A stretch of DNA of 64,000 nt from Steromphala cineraria (taxonomy: Eukaryota; Mollusca; Gastropoda; Trochida; Trochidae), in contig OU744731.1 in the NCBI GenBank assembly GCA_916613615.1, positions 15,878,726 through 15,942,725 of the forward strand. Reading direction: 5' to 3'. Shown piece after piece: positions 1 to 13,000 of the stretch. A program made the position numbers and the translations under genes. Below the pieces are notes generated by a model. It searched no databases and was not told the origin of the DNA. It saw only the letters and a program-made list of their open reading frames with translations. Numbering within the stretch: position 1 is the first letter of the stretch; every line of letters begins with the position of its first letter.

Positions 1-347
1 GGGGTTGTTGTTATTATTTTTTCCTTTCAAAACAATTGACGTACAAATGCCAAAGCTTTTATGATGCTCATTTGTTGTGATGCAATGAGCACCTGTGAAC
101 AATAAGCTGTAGCAATTAAAGCTCCAGCTAGTGTCAGATGTTAAGTGGGGATTAACGATATCGCAATTATTACTTTCACAAGATAATTGACACGAGGATT
201 ATACCATCGGCATTGTGCAGAGCTTTGTTTTTATTTCTTCGTTATGTAAAAGCATTTTACTGAGTGGTCACAAAAGTGATACTCAACAACCTGCTGATGT
301 TTTCATAGAGTTTATCGCCTTGTTATATAAATGATCGTACTGTCAAG

Positions 348-482
348 AACTATCATCAATCGCATATGGGGTGGATTCTGCAAGCGCCAACTGTGTGTTC
401 TGCTCTAAAGTCTGTACTCCTCGCCAACACTCCTTGCAGTGTGCCAAGTGTGACGGATGGCAGCATAGGATCTGCCGAACAG
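348..482 (+). CDS. PHD-type zinc finger exon (first half), partial gene
   Basis: The open frame gives a cysteine-rich segment with CVFC, LQCAKC and GWQHRIC, the first zinc ligands of a C4HC3 PHD-like finger. It ends at a good donor (AACAG|GTACGT) in phase 1 and joins in frame to the acceptor before 1253. No methionine precedes it in frame; a stop lies at 332-334, so this is an internal exon and 348 is only the likeliest start. PHD fingers usually read histone tails, but in invertebrate genomes this compact variant often sits in multicopy genes that may derive from transposons (recollection). Function unassigned. Confidence 0.55.
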
Positions 483-1252
483 GTACGTTTGTCAAATGAC
501 TGGGAAAGAATGACAATATCTATTTGATTATATACGTCCGATATTCTGGTAGTAATAGTAACCGGAATGAACTGTAAATGCATTTTAATGAACTGAAACC
601 TATGATGGTTTCAGGAATGAACTGTAATTGTACTTTTAATAAACGAAAACCTATTTAGAATAAGCTGGTATAATTCTGGCTAAATGAGAATCGACCTTAC
701 TTTTAAATTGCAACTATCATAAAACAAAAATTCTATTTCTTAGGTTGTGAAATTGTTAACACACGAATTATACCTATATCCTGGCATTTTTTGTAACAGT
801 TAATTTATTATCAATAGTATTATTGTAATTTTACCCAAACAATTCAAGAAAATTGACCATGCACGCAAAACATCATTCCAAAACTTCTCTTTTCTCTCTA
901 TCCTTTTTGCCTTGTTAATATAAATTTTAAACTCAAAGCATTTTTTTCTGAAAAACATCTATTGTCTTGTCTAGTGGATTTGGTAAGGCTGCATGAGGTG
1001 AATAAGTTCAGATAAAAGAAGTGATTTGAGTACTTGGAGTATGTTAATTATGTCTATATCAATGTAAATTCCTGAACTATCATAAATATATCTTCATTTA
1101 AATTTTAACCTACTGGCTCTGTATTACAAACACACATGAAATTGTGAATTGCTATGTACGTCTGTAAAACTTTATTCAAGTATGAATAGGTAAGCGATTA
1201 TCTGTTACTATATATAAATGATATAGTAATGAGAATTTCATTTATGTTCTAG

Positions 1253-2244
1253 GAATCACTCAAGCATTCTACAGGCAGCTAGTGAAAGGAGAAGTCTCGC
1301 TGCCAGACTGGAGATGTTTCCGCTGCACAACTGAGGCTAGGAATCAAGCGACAGCCATTCTAAATGATGAACGCGACGGAATTGGATCAACTCCCACTAT
1401 CAACTTGCTGCCCACCATTCCAGATAGACCAACAAGCACCCGATCACCACCCCCCGAACCCAGCCACGACCTGCCACCCCGATCATCTCAACCCAGCCTG
1501 AGCCTGCCTTCCCTACCGCCTGGCTTGAGTCCCCACCTGCCTTCCCCACCGCCTGGATTGAGCCCCTACCTGCCTTCCCCACCGCCTGGATTGAGTCAAT
1601 ACCTGCCTTCTGCACCACCTGGATTGAGTCCCGACCTGCCTTCCCCACCGCCTGGCTTGAGTCCCCACCTGCCTTCCCCACCGCCTGGATTGAGTCCCTA
1701 CCTGCCTTCCCCACCGCCTGGATTGAGCCACGACCTGCCTTCCCCACCGCCTGGATTGAGTCCCTACCTGCCTTCCCCACCGCCTGGCTTGAGTCCCCAC
1801 CTGCCTTCCCCAGCACCTGGATTGAGTCCCTACCTGCCTTCCCCACCGCCTGGATTGAGTCAATACCTGCCGTATGCACCACCTGGATTGAGTCCCGACC
1901 TGCCTTCCCCACCGCCTGGCTTGAGTCCCCACCTGCCTTCCCCACCGCCTGGATTGAGTCCCTACCTGCCTTCCCCACCGCCTGGATTGAGCCACGACCT
2001 GCCTTCCCCACCGCCTGGATTGAGCCACGACCTGCCTTCCCCACCACCTGGACTGAGCCACGGCCTACCATCACCGCCACCTGGACCGTCACCACAATCA
2101 TCACCACCACCTGGACCGTCACCACAATATATAGTTTCTTGGCAAACCAATTATTTATGCCTATACATATATATATTTATATCAGAGCACATAGTTGTTA
2201 CATGGAATTTGATTACCTTTTTTTATAATCCAAAATGTCCATGA
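1253..2244 (+). CDS. PHD finger (second half) plus proline-rich repeat region, partial gene
   Basis: After the acceptor TTCTAG|GA the frame completes the PHD-like finger (final ligands WRCFRC, followed by TTEAR). A linker of about 50 residues leads into 17 tandem 11-residue units of the form SPPPGLSPxLP. The low-complexity region should be extended and unstructured. The open frame runs to a stop at 2242-2244, but its last 35 residues are AT-rich and probably intronic, so the true exon end is uncertain (about 2130). No further domain is recognisable downstream before the LRRC27 exon at 4037. It may be a broken or mobile-element-related gene lying in a 5' intron of LRRC27, or the 3' end of a separate gene. 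Confidence 0.5.
1508..2075 (+). repeat. 33-bp coding minisatellite, 17 units, with higher-order structure
   Basis: A 33-bp unit encodes eleven residues and repeats about 17 times without losing frame. Variant residues (PYL, QYL, PDL, PHL, PYL, HDL) in units 2-7 recur in the same order in units 10-15. This implies a block duplication offset by eight units (264 bp) on top of unit-by-unit expansion. The unit lacks stops in several frames, which produces long false ORFs on the other strand. Confidence 0.9.
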
Positions 2245-4036
2245 ACTCAAATCGAACTTTTTTCGATAATATCTTTTAACAATGGTAGCAATTTTTACAC
2301 AAGATTGCACAAAGGACATCACTTGTGACGTTGTGTGGTGGCCTACCACGAAAACCGGGAATCCATGAAAAAATATTTACTCGAGGGTATACAATGACAC
2401 GAAAATAACATATTAGAAAACTCAATATAATCAAATCAATATAAGTCAACGAAAACAGTTGTCGTAAATAAAGGGACGTACTAATATGCTACGTGACACG
2501 GTCAAATATTCCCAGTCAACAACGAGATAAATCGTCATTTGGCGATATAACCCGATGTGTTAATATCCGGAACATTCCTGGTTAAATTTATTTTTAGTGA
2601 CGCCGGGTAGTGCATTTCCTGAAAAAAATATTTTTAATCCTCTTGTAGGTAACTTTGGTAATCCGCCCTTGCCGAGTAGGTGCAGACGGCTTCTGCCCAG
2701 TTTTATTATAATCCCCAGTGTTGCCGCATACGGTAATCCTGTATTGCCAACCTGTGAATGACGGACTATTTTTTTGCCGCAGTCAGTGTAATTCCTCTGT
2801 TCAGTGGTTGACTAATCAGAATAAAGCTTGCTTTATCGGGGATTCCCATGCATTGCATTGCCGATTGTTTATCATATCAATACAAAAGCCTCTGTTGGCC
2901 TAAACAACAGTTGAATTTGAAAATACTTTTCATCACTAATGCTTTGAAAGTAATTTTTCAATAAACCAAAGCCATCATCAATGTCGTGTTGCCAAAATCA
3001 GCGGTGAGGCTGTGAGATACGATATACGACTCGAAAAAGGTCACAGAAATTTTAGATTCTCGTCTCTTTCAAAACAATTGTTCATAATACATCAAAAGCA
3101 TGTCAAACTTGATAAAACATTAACGGCATAGGGGCGAACATACATGTATTTGAATATAATTCATCAAATCTGTCGTTTGGTGTTGAAAGTGTCTAGAGCA
3201 CATAAATCCTTATAATTCTGTTTCGCTTAGCGACAACAAAGGTCAACGACTGAAATGACAGCGATGATTTCCAAAACAATGGCAAGGGTGAATTGAAGGG
3301 TCAGATTATTTGTTGACAACCGAATGTAATATGATTACTTTCTATTTCATTGCTTGATAAAACAATTTTGTTGTAACTCACATGAACATGACTTCTGACC
3401 TGATTCTTGTTAGACTTAGTTTCAGTTTATAACCTAAAATATGCATTCTTTATATTTCTAAATGAAACTGGAATTTGAATGAATTAGAATTGACATTAAC
3501 AAATACAATAGTTAATCTAATGTGATTAATAAATATGATGACGGATGTTTGTAAATATCCCAAGTGAAAATTCAATAAACTACATGCTGTTTAACATAAA
3601 AATTGACAGGACAATGTAATTAATTCATATCAATTAATTTATTCTTGATCTATTTATTAGCAGGGAGAGATTGGTGTTCATTTATCTGAAAATGAGTTAT
3701 TTGTTTATGGAAGTTGCTTTCTATTTCAAAAAGTATATATTATCAAAACATGTATAACTAATACAGCTACTCAAAACATTGTATTAAAATTGATAAGCTT
3801 CAAAGTCACTAGCTCGACACTGAATTCTTGGGTTACATTTTTGGCTCCAAAAATTCCAAATTTGGCTACCACTTATTTCTAAGTAGGAGCCACTTGGCTC
3901 CTAGGCCACAAAGTCTAGCATGAGGGCTGTTGGTATATGGATTTGACAAAATTGAAAAAAGAAATGCTACTTGGAATCCCTCCACAAATATTTGGTCACA
4001 TTTTGCCAAACGGTTCATCTTTTCATTTCCTTTCAG
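2245..4036. other. Non-coding stretch between the PHD fragment and LRRC27
   Basis: No exon with leucine-rich repeats or other recognisable coding could be found. The only unusual part is a CpG-rich patch at about 2480-2770, listed separately. The rest is AT-rich single-copy-looking DNA. Confidence 0.5.
2480..2770. promoter_or_regulatory. CpG-rich patch, possible promoter
   Basis: About 15 CpG dinucleotides fall in roughly 290 bp, in a neighbourhood almost free of CpG. The two recognisable gene starts in this window (FAM193 near 45050-45300 and RNF4 near 58850-59040) show the same local CpG enrichment. This could be an internal LRRC27 promoter, a promoter for another transcript, or a young repeat. 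Confidence 0.25.
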
Positions 4037-7000
4037 GTTTTGTGAAGACTCTGAATGGGTTGAACATCTCAAACAACCCACTAGAGTTCCCTCCCCCTGA
4101 AGTCCTTGAGAAAGGTGTGGGAGAGGTGCAGAGGTTTCTCACTGACATGCTGGAGGCAAAGTCAGCCAAGTTCACCAATGGAGGTAAGAAGATATTACAG
4201 CCTGAGTTAGCTGTTAAACTTCTAATAACTAATGGTCATGTTGCAATATCGATAAATAGTTGAGTTTGTAAAATTCCTTATTCAACATAGGCAAATTGTT
4301 ATTCAGCATAGGCAAATTTAGTTTCACACAAACAGTGCTAGCTGGTGGTTTCAATATATGCTAAAATTTGCAGGAATAACAATGAATCCCAGAGCTTTTT
4401 CAAACGCAACTAGTTATCTTATAATTTTATGATATGATTGAGAAGGTTGAAAGAAATGAAGTTTTTATCATGTAAACAAGTGTCAATATTTACTATTTTT
4501 GGAACTTAGGAAGCATTTTCTTGCATATTCAAAGACATACAATGATACTCTACTGAAATATCTTGTATATATAGTGTATGAATTGACTAGTAAACCCACA
4601 TTGAATACTATAATGAATAGCTATTGTTACTTGTTGGACTAGAGTATGAAATGTATTGTTTATTCTTCATGATCGTGTATTATTGATCAATGGTCTCAAT
4701 AATGAATTATTTATTAAACTACAGTACCAAGTGCCCTACTAAGAGTTGAAAAGATGAACAAAAGCATTTGCGTCAAGATGCTCCCAACATGATATTGGAA
4801 GTTGTATGGTTCCCTCATGGGTAAAGAGGTCTCTTGTTCCTATTCTGTAGCATCCCAAGCTGCCAGGCAGGCGATGACATGTTAAAAAAATAGTTCATCA
4901 GAAAATATTGCCCTTGAGAGAAGCATACAGCATAATGATTAAGCCAGCTTTTCTTTTCTCTCCCATTCATTCCATATTATTTAGGGTCAAATATGGCTAT
5001 GCTTGCACGATTTGAATAGATATCAATTTAATTGATATCAAATAAAACTTTTCACACACCTTGCAGCTTTTTTGATCTGATGCTCCATTTGGTCGTGTCA
5101 AGTGGCAGTGTCGGTGACCTTACAACATTCCGTGAAGTAAATCAAAATAACTTAGAAGCCAGTTAAAATATCAAATCATTGTCCTATCCTAAATAATTAT
5201 TACTGTTTTTCTTCATTGCTGACTGGATAGAGTTCAAAGGTCACAAAAGTAGGAGCAGTAGGGACACAGTCTGGTATGCTTGATTGATTCATATAATTTC
5301 AATGAGATTGAATAGAATTAATCCTCAAGATAAACAAAATGGAGTCAACCATTGCAAATGTAAAATTTGATACTATACAATGCAGAAACTGTTTGGAATA
5401 TAAATCTGTAATTTTCTTTGTAATACTTCTTAGCCCATTTACTGCCCCCCAGGCTTAAAATATTTATTCAAGGAAATAATAATTCAAACAAAAAATGACT
5501 ATTGTTTATCTTGACAATTATCTTCAGACATTATTATGATGTACAGATATATAAAATGAATTTCCCACCCCAAAATATATGTTTTTCTTTCTATTGATGT
5601 CTGATATTAGGTCAAGTTGCCTCCTCTTTGTATTTCCTGTTTGTGCTGATTGAAGGATGTTGCATGCTTCAAGAGCTTGTGCTCTACTCCATGTGTTAGG
5701 GTATTATTTATGTATGTCAAGATTAAGTGAACACTCCATACAGTTCGTTGGCCAAACGCTAAGTCTGCATAAGAAATACTACCTGTTTCTAATTCACATT
5801 TATTAGTTAAGGAAGTAATTTTTTTTTTTTCAATGCTTGAAAAATTATAATCAGTGAGGAACACCTAATTAATCAACATTATTCTTACTACTATGTTATA
5901 TTTTTATTAACAGTCACACACTTTTATCAATAAACAAGTTCTTGGTGAAAAAATTGTACAATTGGATATAGCAATAAAAACATGGAAAATTAGCATCTTA
6001 AATTGAATAAGTATTGGTTTAAAAACATGTCTCATTTAGAATTTAAATCTAAAGTTTTCTGTAGATTCAAGCTCATTTGATATTCAGAAAATAACTGAAA
6101 AGCCTGAAAATGGCCCTTTTACAAGATTTCATTCCAAATCCAAATGATGCTTTAGAAAAAAAAATATCAAGTCTGACCTTTGTGTACTGTGTATAAATAG
6201 GGCTGCTATTGCATGAAATTGGGAATAATGTTGTTCTAAATCATATATTGGGATTGTAATTTAGCCTGTTTGTGTCATTTTGCAATACAGCAAATTAATG
6301 TATTGTGACCACTGAGTAATTCAAAAATATAGTTCAATATCATTGTAAGCAGTTAATGTGATATTCAAATACAAGTTGTTCATTTCATCATGGATAATTC
6401 CTTACTGCGAAAATGTCATCCAAAAGAAAAATCTGTTTCTTGTTGAATAAGTTTATCTTGTTTGTTAAGGTAGTGTTTTTTTCTCCAAATGAAGGGAATC
6501 TGAAACCTTAAGGTCAATGACTATTTCCAAATTTGACTATAAAAATCGGCCAAAAGTCCTAGGTAACTTACTCCTTTCAAATAATCAACTTGGCATTTCT
6601 TCAAGAAAAGCTTTTCAAAAGAATACAACATACTACTGTAAAAAAAGTGATATGTAGACAGATCTGTTTGTTATTCGACAGTACACAATGTTTAAATTTT
6701 ATATCTTGCACATTCTCTATTGAAACCAAACGATCCAGATGTTTGAATCATTATTTCCCAACCCAGACTACTGTAGTTGTTTCTTTCCATAAAACCTCTG
6801 TTAAACGTAGAGAACTTTCTAGACTGGACAATATCATCTCCTCAAAAAGTTGAAAAACTCAGTTTCCAAACTTACTAATTTAAACCTTGCTGCTAACACT
6901 TGACTTGACTCTGATTCCTCTCTAGCTTACTATGAGGAAAGTCTTAGTCCAATCAGAAAGCCTACAAAACTACATTGGACTGAAAAAAACATGGCAACCT

Positions 7001-10000
7001 TTCTGTCGATGTCTGTTGAATTTGATGTGTGTCTTCAGGATATCAATACCTTGTTGGAGTTCAAAAATTAGAACTGCGCCATTTTTTTTCTTCTTTTGTC
7101 TTGTTTTTTTACTCTGTTCAAGGGTATCGACCAAGGGGACTTTGTTGATGACTATGTCTTCTTGATATGATTTTGAATGAATTCTTCTATTTCAGATTCA
7201 ATATCCCTGGGACAGGATGACTCGTCGAGTGATGATGAATGGGACGGGTCCCTAGGAGAGTTAGCTCGTATGAGACAGAGAGCAAGATCGAAGCAACACC
7301 GATCTGCAGGTTCGAACCAAGACATCGGTGGCCCGGTACCATTATCAGCTGAGCTGCATCGCCCAGTGAGCTACACAGAGATTAAACAGCAGCATTTAGA
7401 GAGGCTTAAGAAGGCAGGAGCTTCTGGCAAGTTTGACAGGTAGGCTGAATAACAGTTAACATTGCTATGTCTTGCTGCTATTGCCAAGTTTAGTTGATGA
7501 AGAATAAGGACTTTTTTACTGATTTACAACTTCTTTATTCTGTATGAGCGATGTTTCGTTCTAATGCTGTTATGTTCATCACTTGCTTACCAACTGTACA
7601 GCATGAGAATTTATTTTAAGACACTGCTTAATCAGAATGAGATGGTTGCATATCCATAAAAAGTCTTCAATCTTTTTCTGTCTCAGTTGCACACTGATTG
7701 CTTGAGTGGTGCAAGGAGGATTTAATGCAGTGGAAATGTTAATGGGACCATGTCACCACAGGCCCTTGGATCATTAAAAAAAAAGAGTTACACCCCCTGA
7801 ATCGAATTGTACCAGAGCGAGAGATCTCATTGGTTTGATGATGAATGAATGAATGACAATTAATTTCTATAGCGCCTAATATCCAGGTTGCTACCTACCT
7901 ACAAGGATTAAAGATAAAAGGCATAAACTGAGACAGAAAGATTAAAAACCAAAATATTGTCTGAAAAGATGTGTTTTCAACTTTTTCTGGAATGAGTCCC
8001 TTGATGTTACTAACTTGAGTTCAACTGGAAGTTCAGCTGTTCAGCAAAGCTGTCTGCACACTCTTGTTTTGCAGGAAATTTGAATGATCCGAGGGCCTGT
8101 TCATGTCACTAGTCAAAGAAATTCTTTCAAGAGTTCCATACTTTTCCTCCCTAATAAACTTTGTTTGAGCACCTTGATGATTTTACATAACAAATACTAA
8201 TGGTTGCAATAAAAGTTGTGTAATTAGCAACATAGTCTCTAACTGAGCATTTGAACCATTCCTGTCACCACTGAGCTTCTTCCCCTGTGCTGGTGCACAT
8301 CATCTATCAAGATAGAAAGATGCAGTCTGATATTTCATTTGTTAAATTAAAGTTAACCCTAAGGGGCAAACTTGGTACATGTTGTTTTAAAAATATGTTC
8401 TATAGCCAGTTTGTAACATAGGTAACCTGGAAGGATATGACTCAGTTGAATAGCCTCTCTCCGGAATAATCTGACACTATTTTATGTACTGACAATTTTA
8501 TTAAAGATGCTATCTGGTCAGCTAGGAAAAATACTGTCATTAATTTCCATTTTCTGCAGCAAGATAATCACATCATTTCTAAAGAAATGGTTCTAATGTT
8601 GTATAATCATTGGTTTTGCATGTTTACTCTCATTTTAATTCAAAATTGCCTTTTGTAAAAGAAATAGAGGAATTTAATGTTCTTAGTTTTTGCGTTCAAT
8701 CATTACTCCTGTTGATAATATGTCGATTATATCATGTATTAAAAACTTTGATAGGCTTAAACTTGATTAATTGCTTCAAAATCCATTGCAATTCTCATTC
8801 ACATGATAAATCTGTTAATTCTTTTTAAGGTTAACAAATGAGGTAGAAAAGTAAATCACATTTCAATTCAGCGGGGTTTAATTTCAGCCTAATGTGAAAA
8901 TGCATTCTCATTTAATGTTATTTTTTAGTTTACATAAAGACTAATCATTTCAGTTAAAGTAAATAAATTGATTAATCTAAATTAAGAGCACAAGATATCC
9001 TTGGTAACTCTACTGTCACCATAAAGATACTTTTTTAAATGAAAGGGAACATTCTAAAATTCAAAACAATTGTTTTCCTAACAATTCCCAGTTTCTCCTT
9101 ATCTTTCATTTTGTAAATAAGCTGATCAACATTTTATAGTGATTGTAATGTCTATTTTAATCCTTATAGTGAGTCATTACAATATAATCAATATCTTTTA
9201 ATAAATGCAACTGATTCACAATAGTTCTCTGTCTTTGAGTTTTCTACCTTGTAAAGAGCATTTCACAAGCAAACTTTCTTGTCACCATACTAACAATATT
9301 TCATCATCCATGCAAACTTCTTTTAGTGTTATCTCGTAGAGGTCAGACTTTACATGTAACAACTTCCTGCTGTTGATCATTATAATTCTACTGTACCATT
9401 TACCAACTTTGACCATCCAAACGTTTATGAAATGACAATTATTCCTAAAGAACAATCATGTTTTCATCAAAACTCAGACACATACAAAAAGTCAATTCTT
9501 TAAATCTAATGTTTGACCACTGTGAGATAACACTAAAGTTGAAGTATCAGTCTGTCAATATCTGCAGAGTTTGAACTGTTTTCATTTGTCTTTCTGTCTG
9601 CCTCTCTGTCTCAGTGTCTCTGCTTGCACTCTGCTAACCCGTGTGCTTTCACCTATAACCCATGCAGACACGCTTTACGGCAGCACCTGTTAACACGGAA
9701 GCGCAGCTCCAACACTCTCTCTCCTCGGCGGATGACTGCACTGGCTCAAGGGGACAGGTGGGATCTAAACATGCATCTTCTCATGCACTTTTCTAGGCCT
9801 TGTTCAAAAATTTAATCAGGCTCTAACAGTGTATAAAATAGATTTGAAACCTAGCCTGTCCTAAAAATTAATTGGTCAATTCCTTAGGGGAAAATAAAGA
9901 AAAAAATTGAAAAGTTACCAGTCCTGACCAAAAAGTAGCCAGTCAAGGACTGGCGGACAGGCTATATTTTAAACACTTGCTTTAATCAGGCTTTAAAGTG

Positions 10001-13000
10001 CAGTAGAACGTTTTTAGCTAAGTAAAGAGATCTCGAGAGAGCGAAAAATAAATGTTACCTATAGAAAGACAATTTTTGATATTGTAATAAGCAACTGTAA
10101 GGCAGTTGATCTATGTTTGGATACACTATGAAGATCTGTTTTTCTACCTCAAATGATTTAAATGTTCACAGACAATTGGCAGCCAGCACTGTTTGCTTGA
10201 TATCTGATAATTCCTTCTACAACTATGAATATTCGAGTTATGTGATGGGATGTTTGACCCCTGAAAATGATACATTTGGCATGACAAATAATCACTTGGA
10301 AAAATGTTAATGACGTTTTAGCTCATCAGGCCTGTAATAACATTATCTTTTTGTTTTTGTGTCTTTAAATAGGTTTGGGGAAATTTTCATTTAAAAAGAT
10401 GTAAGGTTTTTTTTCTTTGAAATTTTGTTGTTGAAAGGAGAACTTTCAATTTATTGTTGAATGTAGATAATCTGCTACAAGCATGTTGACACATTATATA
10501 AAAAGCAGGTGGGATCATAAGCATGTCCCATATTTGACATACTATGTTGAAACAAAATCTTATTGTTTTACAAGCATGATGTGAACAATGATTAACAGAA
10601 ATGTGATATGTATGGAAGTGATACGGAACTCAAAGATAGCGATTTGCAATGCTAGGAAGATAAACATCCTCATTTAGGAAGTCTGAGTAATCCCCCTAAT
10701 GAATGGATCAATAAAGATGATGAAAATAGCTAATATAGTAAGTTGATTACAGGATAAATTGTTTCTGAGTACAGGTATCTAGATCAACTCTGGAACTATT
10801 AACAATGTCCATTCTAATTACACTGGATTAATAGATTTGTTTTGTCTAATCAAACAGATGATGTTTGATTAAGAACAGCTAATATAACATATTGAAAAGT
10901 CCAATTCAATTTGTTGTCTTCCGTTGCCATGGTAACTCCTTGTATTTTAATAGAAAGTTAATCATAATTTTTCCATAATTTCCTTTCATTACCTCATAAT
11001 GCATGTGTTTATTTTTGCAATTAACTATTGATACCACATACATAAAAAATATATAAATAGATTATAATAATTAAATGAAATAAATACCAGTTTTTCAATA
11101 GATAACAGATACTGCATTCAAAATCTTTTCACTTTATCAAATGCCCGAAAGACTTTAATCAGTTAGTTTTGTTTTTTCCTTTGAGGGCTCTTTTCTTTAC
11201 GTATAGTTCAGTTTTGATACGATGACATTGACAAAATTATAATGTTTATCATACCAGCGATAGAAACTTTTTCATGTGAATACAATTGAGATGTAATCTT
11301 TCCTATTTCTTCTTGCTTGGCACAAGCTACTGCATTTTGCTATTAACAGTTGCTGATTTGTGAGAGTGATGCTAAGTGATCAAAAGAAGAGGTTTCAAAA
11401 ATCTAGTTTTGCCTTTGACCAATCCAAAAAGAACTGTTTTCTATACAAATATTATTGAACTAGCTTATGCCTGAGTTACATCAAGGTCCTTTTCACTCCG
11501 TCCAAAATTAAAAGCAAACCGGCCTCAGACGGGATGGAAACGAGTAACAATTGTTTATATTTTATCCTCTGTTGGAGGAAGTTTGATAAGCAAAACCCTT
11601 ATAAAATGATATACTTTAATTTATATAACAATACAGTATCTCTGTATACAGCAGGAAGAAGTCCGGGTCAAGTGTGATGTCATGGAAGGTAAACCAGTAC
11701 CCAGAACCCCCTCTACCGGAGTACATCGACCACCGTATGGCGGAGGAGCGCAAGGTGGCCAAGATCAGAGAACTCAAGGAGAAACAGGACGCAATCCTGC
11801 AGAGGAGAAGGTCAGAACCTCTAACTTAGCCACTTTAGTGGTTTCTACATTCTGAATAATCTGCTGGAACAATCTCCTGATTATGTTTCTTACATTAGTG
11901 AAAGGAGAAAAATGTCTTGCTGCATGCATGTGTGTTCTTAAGAAAGATTGTTTAAAGACAGCAAAATTGAGCAGGTAAAGCAATAGGGAGAACAACATCC
12001 TTCATATGTTAAGGTTTGTATATTTGTGCTATCCTTCATGGCAGAGGTTTGTGTATTTGTATATTCGTGCCATTCTTTTTTGGTAGTCTAGCAGATGAAT
12101 TAACCTGCAAGTATGTTTTCTTTAGAAGGTCTTCTGAGTAGGTGGAAAAGTAAGTTAATCGTACATTGCTAAATAAGCCAAATCAATTTTTACTTTTACT
12201 TATGTTTCATTTTACCTACATTTTGATTTATTTCATTTCAGGGATGAACAGTTACTAAAAGACTGGAGAGAGGAAACAAGGAGATTAAAACAAAAGAAAT
12301 ACTATGAAAGTGTACAGAAAGGCACAAAAGGTAGGCACTGGTCTTCCTTTCTTCCATATCATCCATAGAAGCAAAGAACAATGGATCCACAATAATTTCC
12401 TGTCTACAGATGTATATGTCAGGGTATATTTGCACCATTCCCTAAGACCCTAATGCTAGTGAAATTAAAAAAACTGCTATAGTTAATATTTTAGGTTACA
12501 TGATTTCTGATGCATTGCTCACCCTGTAAGCACTCCTGTTCTATTATGCAAAACATGTAAGTATATTTGCTCTGGCCAATAGTTGTATGTGTTTAACCCT
12601 TGTAACCAGTAATGACATCTGGTCTGCTTTGCCAAACTTCGCACTATTGGGCATATCCGGCCATACCTCACAATTGAATCAGCAATCACTCTTGTCCTGT
12701 CCCTGGTAATGTGCAGGATAGATTACTGCAACTCACTGCTCACTGGCTCTACTAAGAAGCAAATTAAAAAACTACAACGCATACAAAACGCTGCTGCGCG
12801 CATAGTGACCAGGTCTCGGAAGTCTGATGATGCTGTGCCACTACTGCGTTCTCTGCACTGGTTGCCCATCAATTATAGAATCCAATTCAAGCTCTTGTGT
12901 CTCACTTTCCGCTGTCTCCATGGATCTGCCCCTTATATCTTGCCCAAACACTCACACAGCACCGTCCAACCCGCGCTCTCCGTTCTCAAGATAAAGATCT

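Noticed and set aside
1400..2125. Long open frames antisense to the proline-rich region (241 and 182 residues)
   Set aside because: They follow from the 33-bp period, whose unit lacks stops in those frames. The plus frame alone continues from a PHD finger across a good splice junction.
3937..4036. Extending the LRRC27 exon upstream to the ATG at 3937
   Set aside because: A strong polypyrimidine acceptor (CCTTTCAG) precedes 4037, and the split codon gives the glycine that aligns with human LRRC27. The upstream residues do not look like a leucine-rich repeat.
7857..7900. Possible LINE/SINE tail (TTTCTATAGCGCC motif)
   Set aside because: The motif resembles the ends of some non-LTR elements, but the match is short and no coding or second copy supports it.
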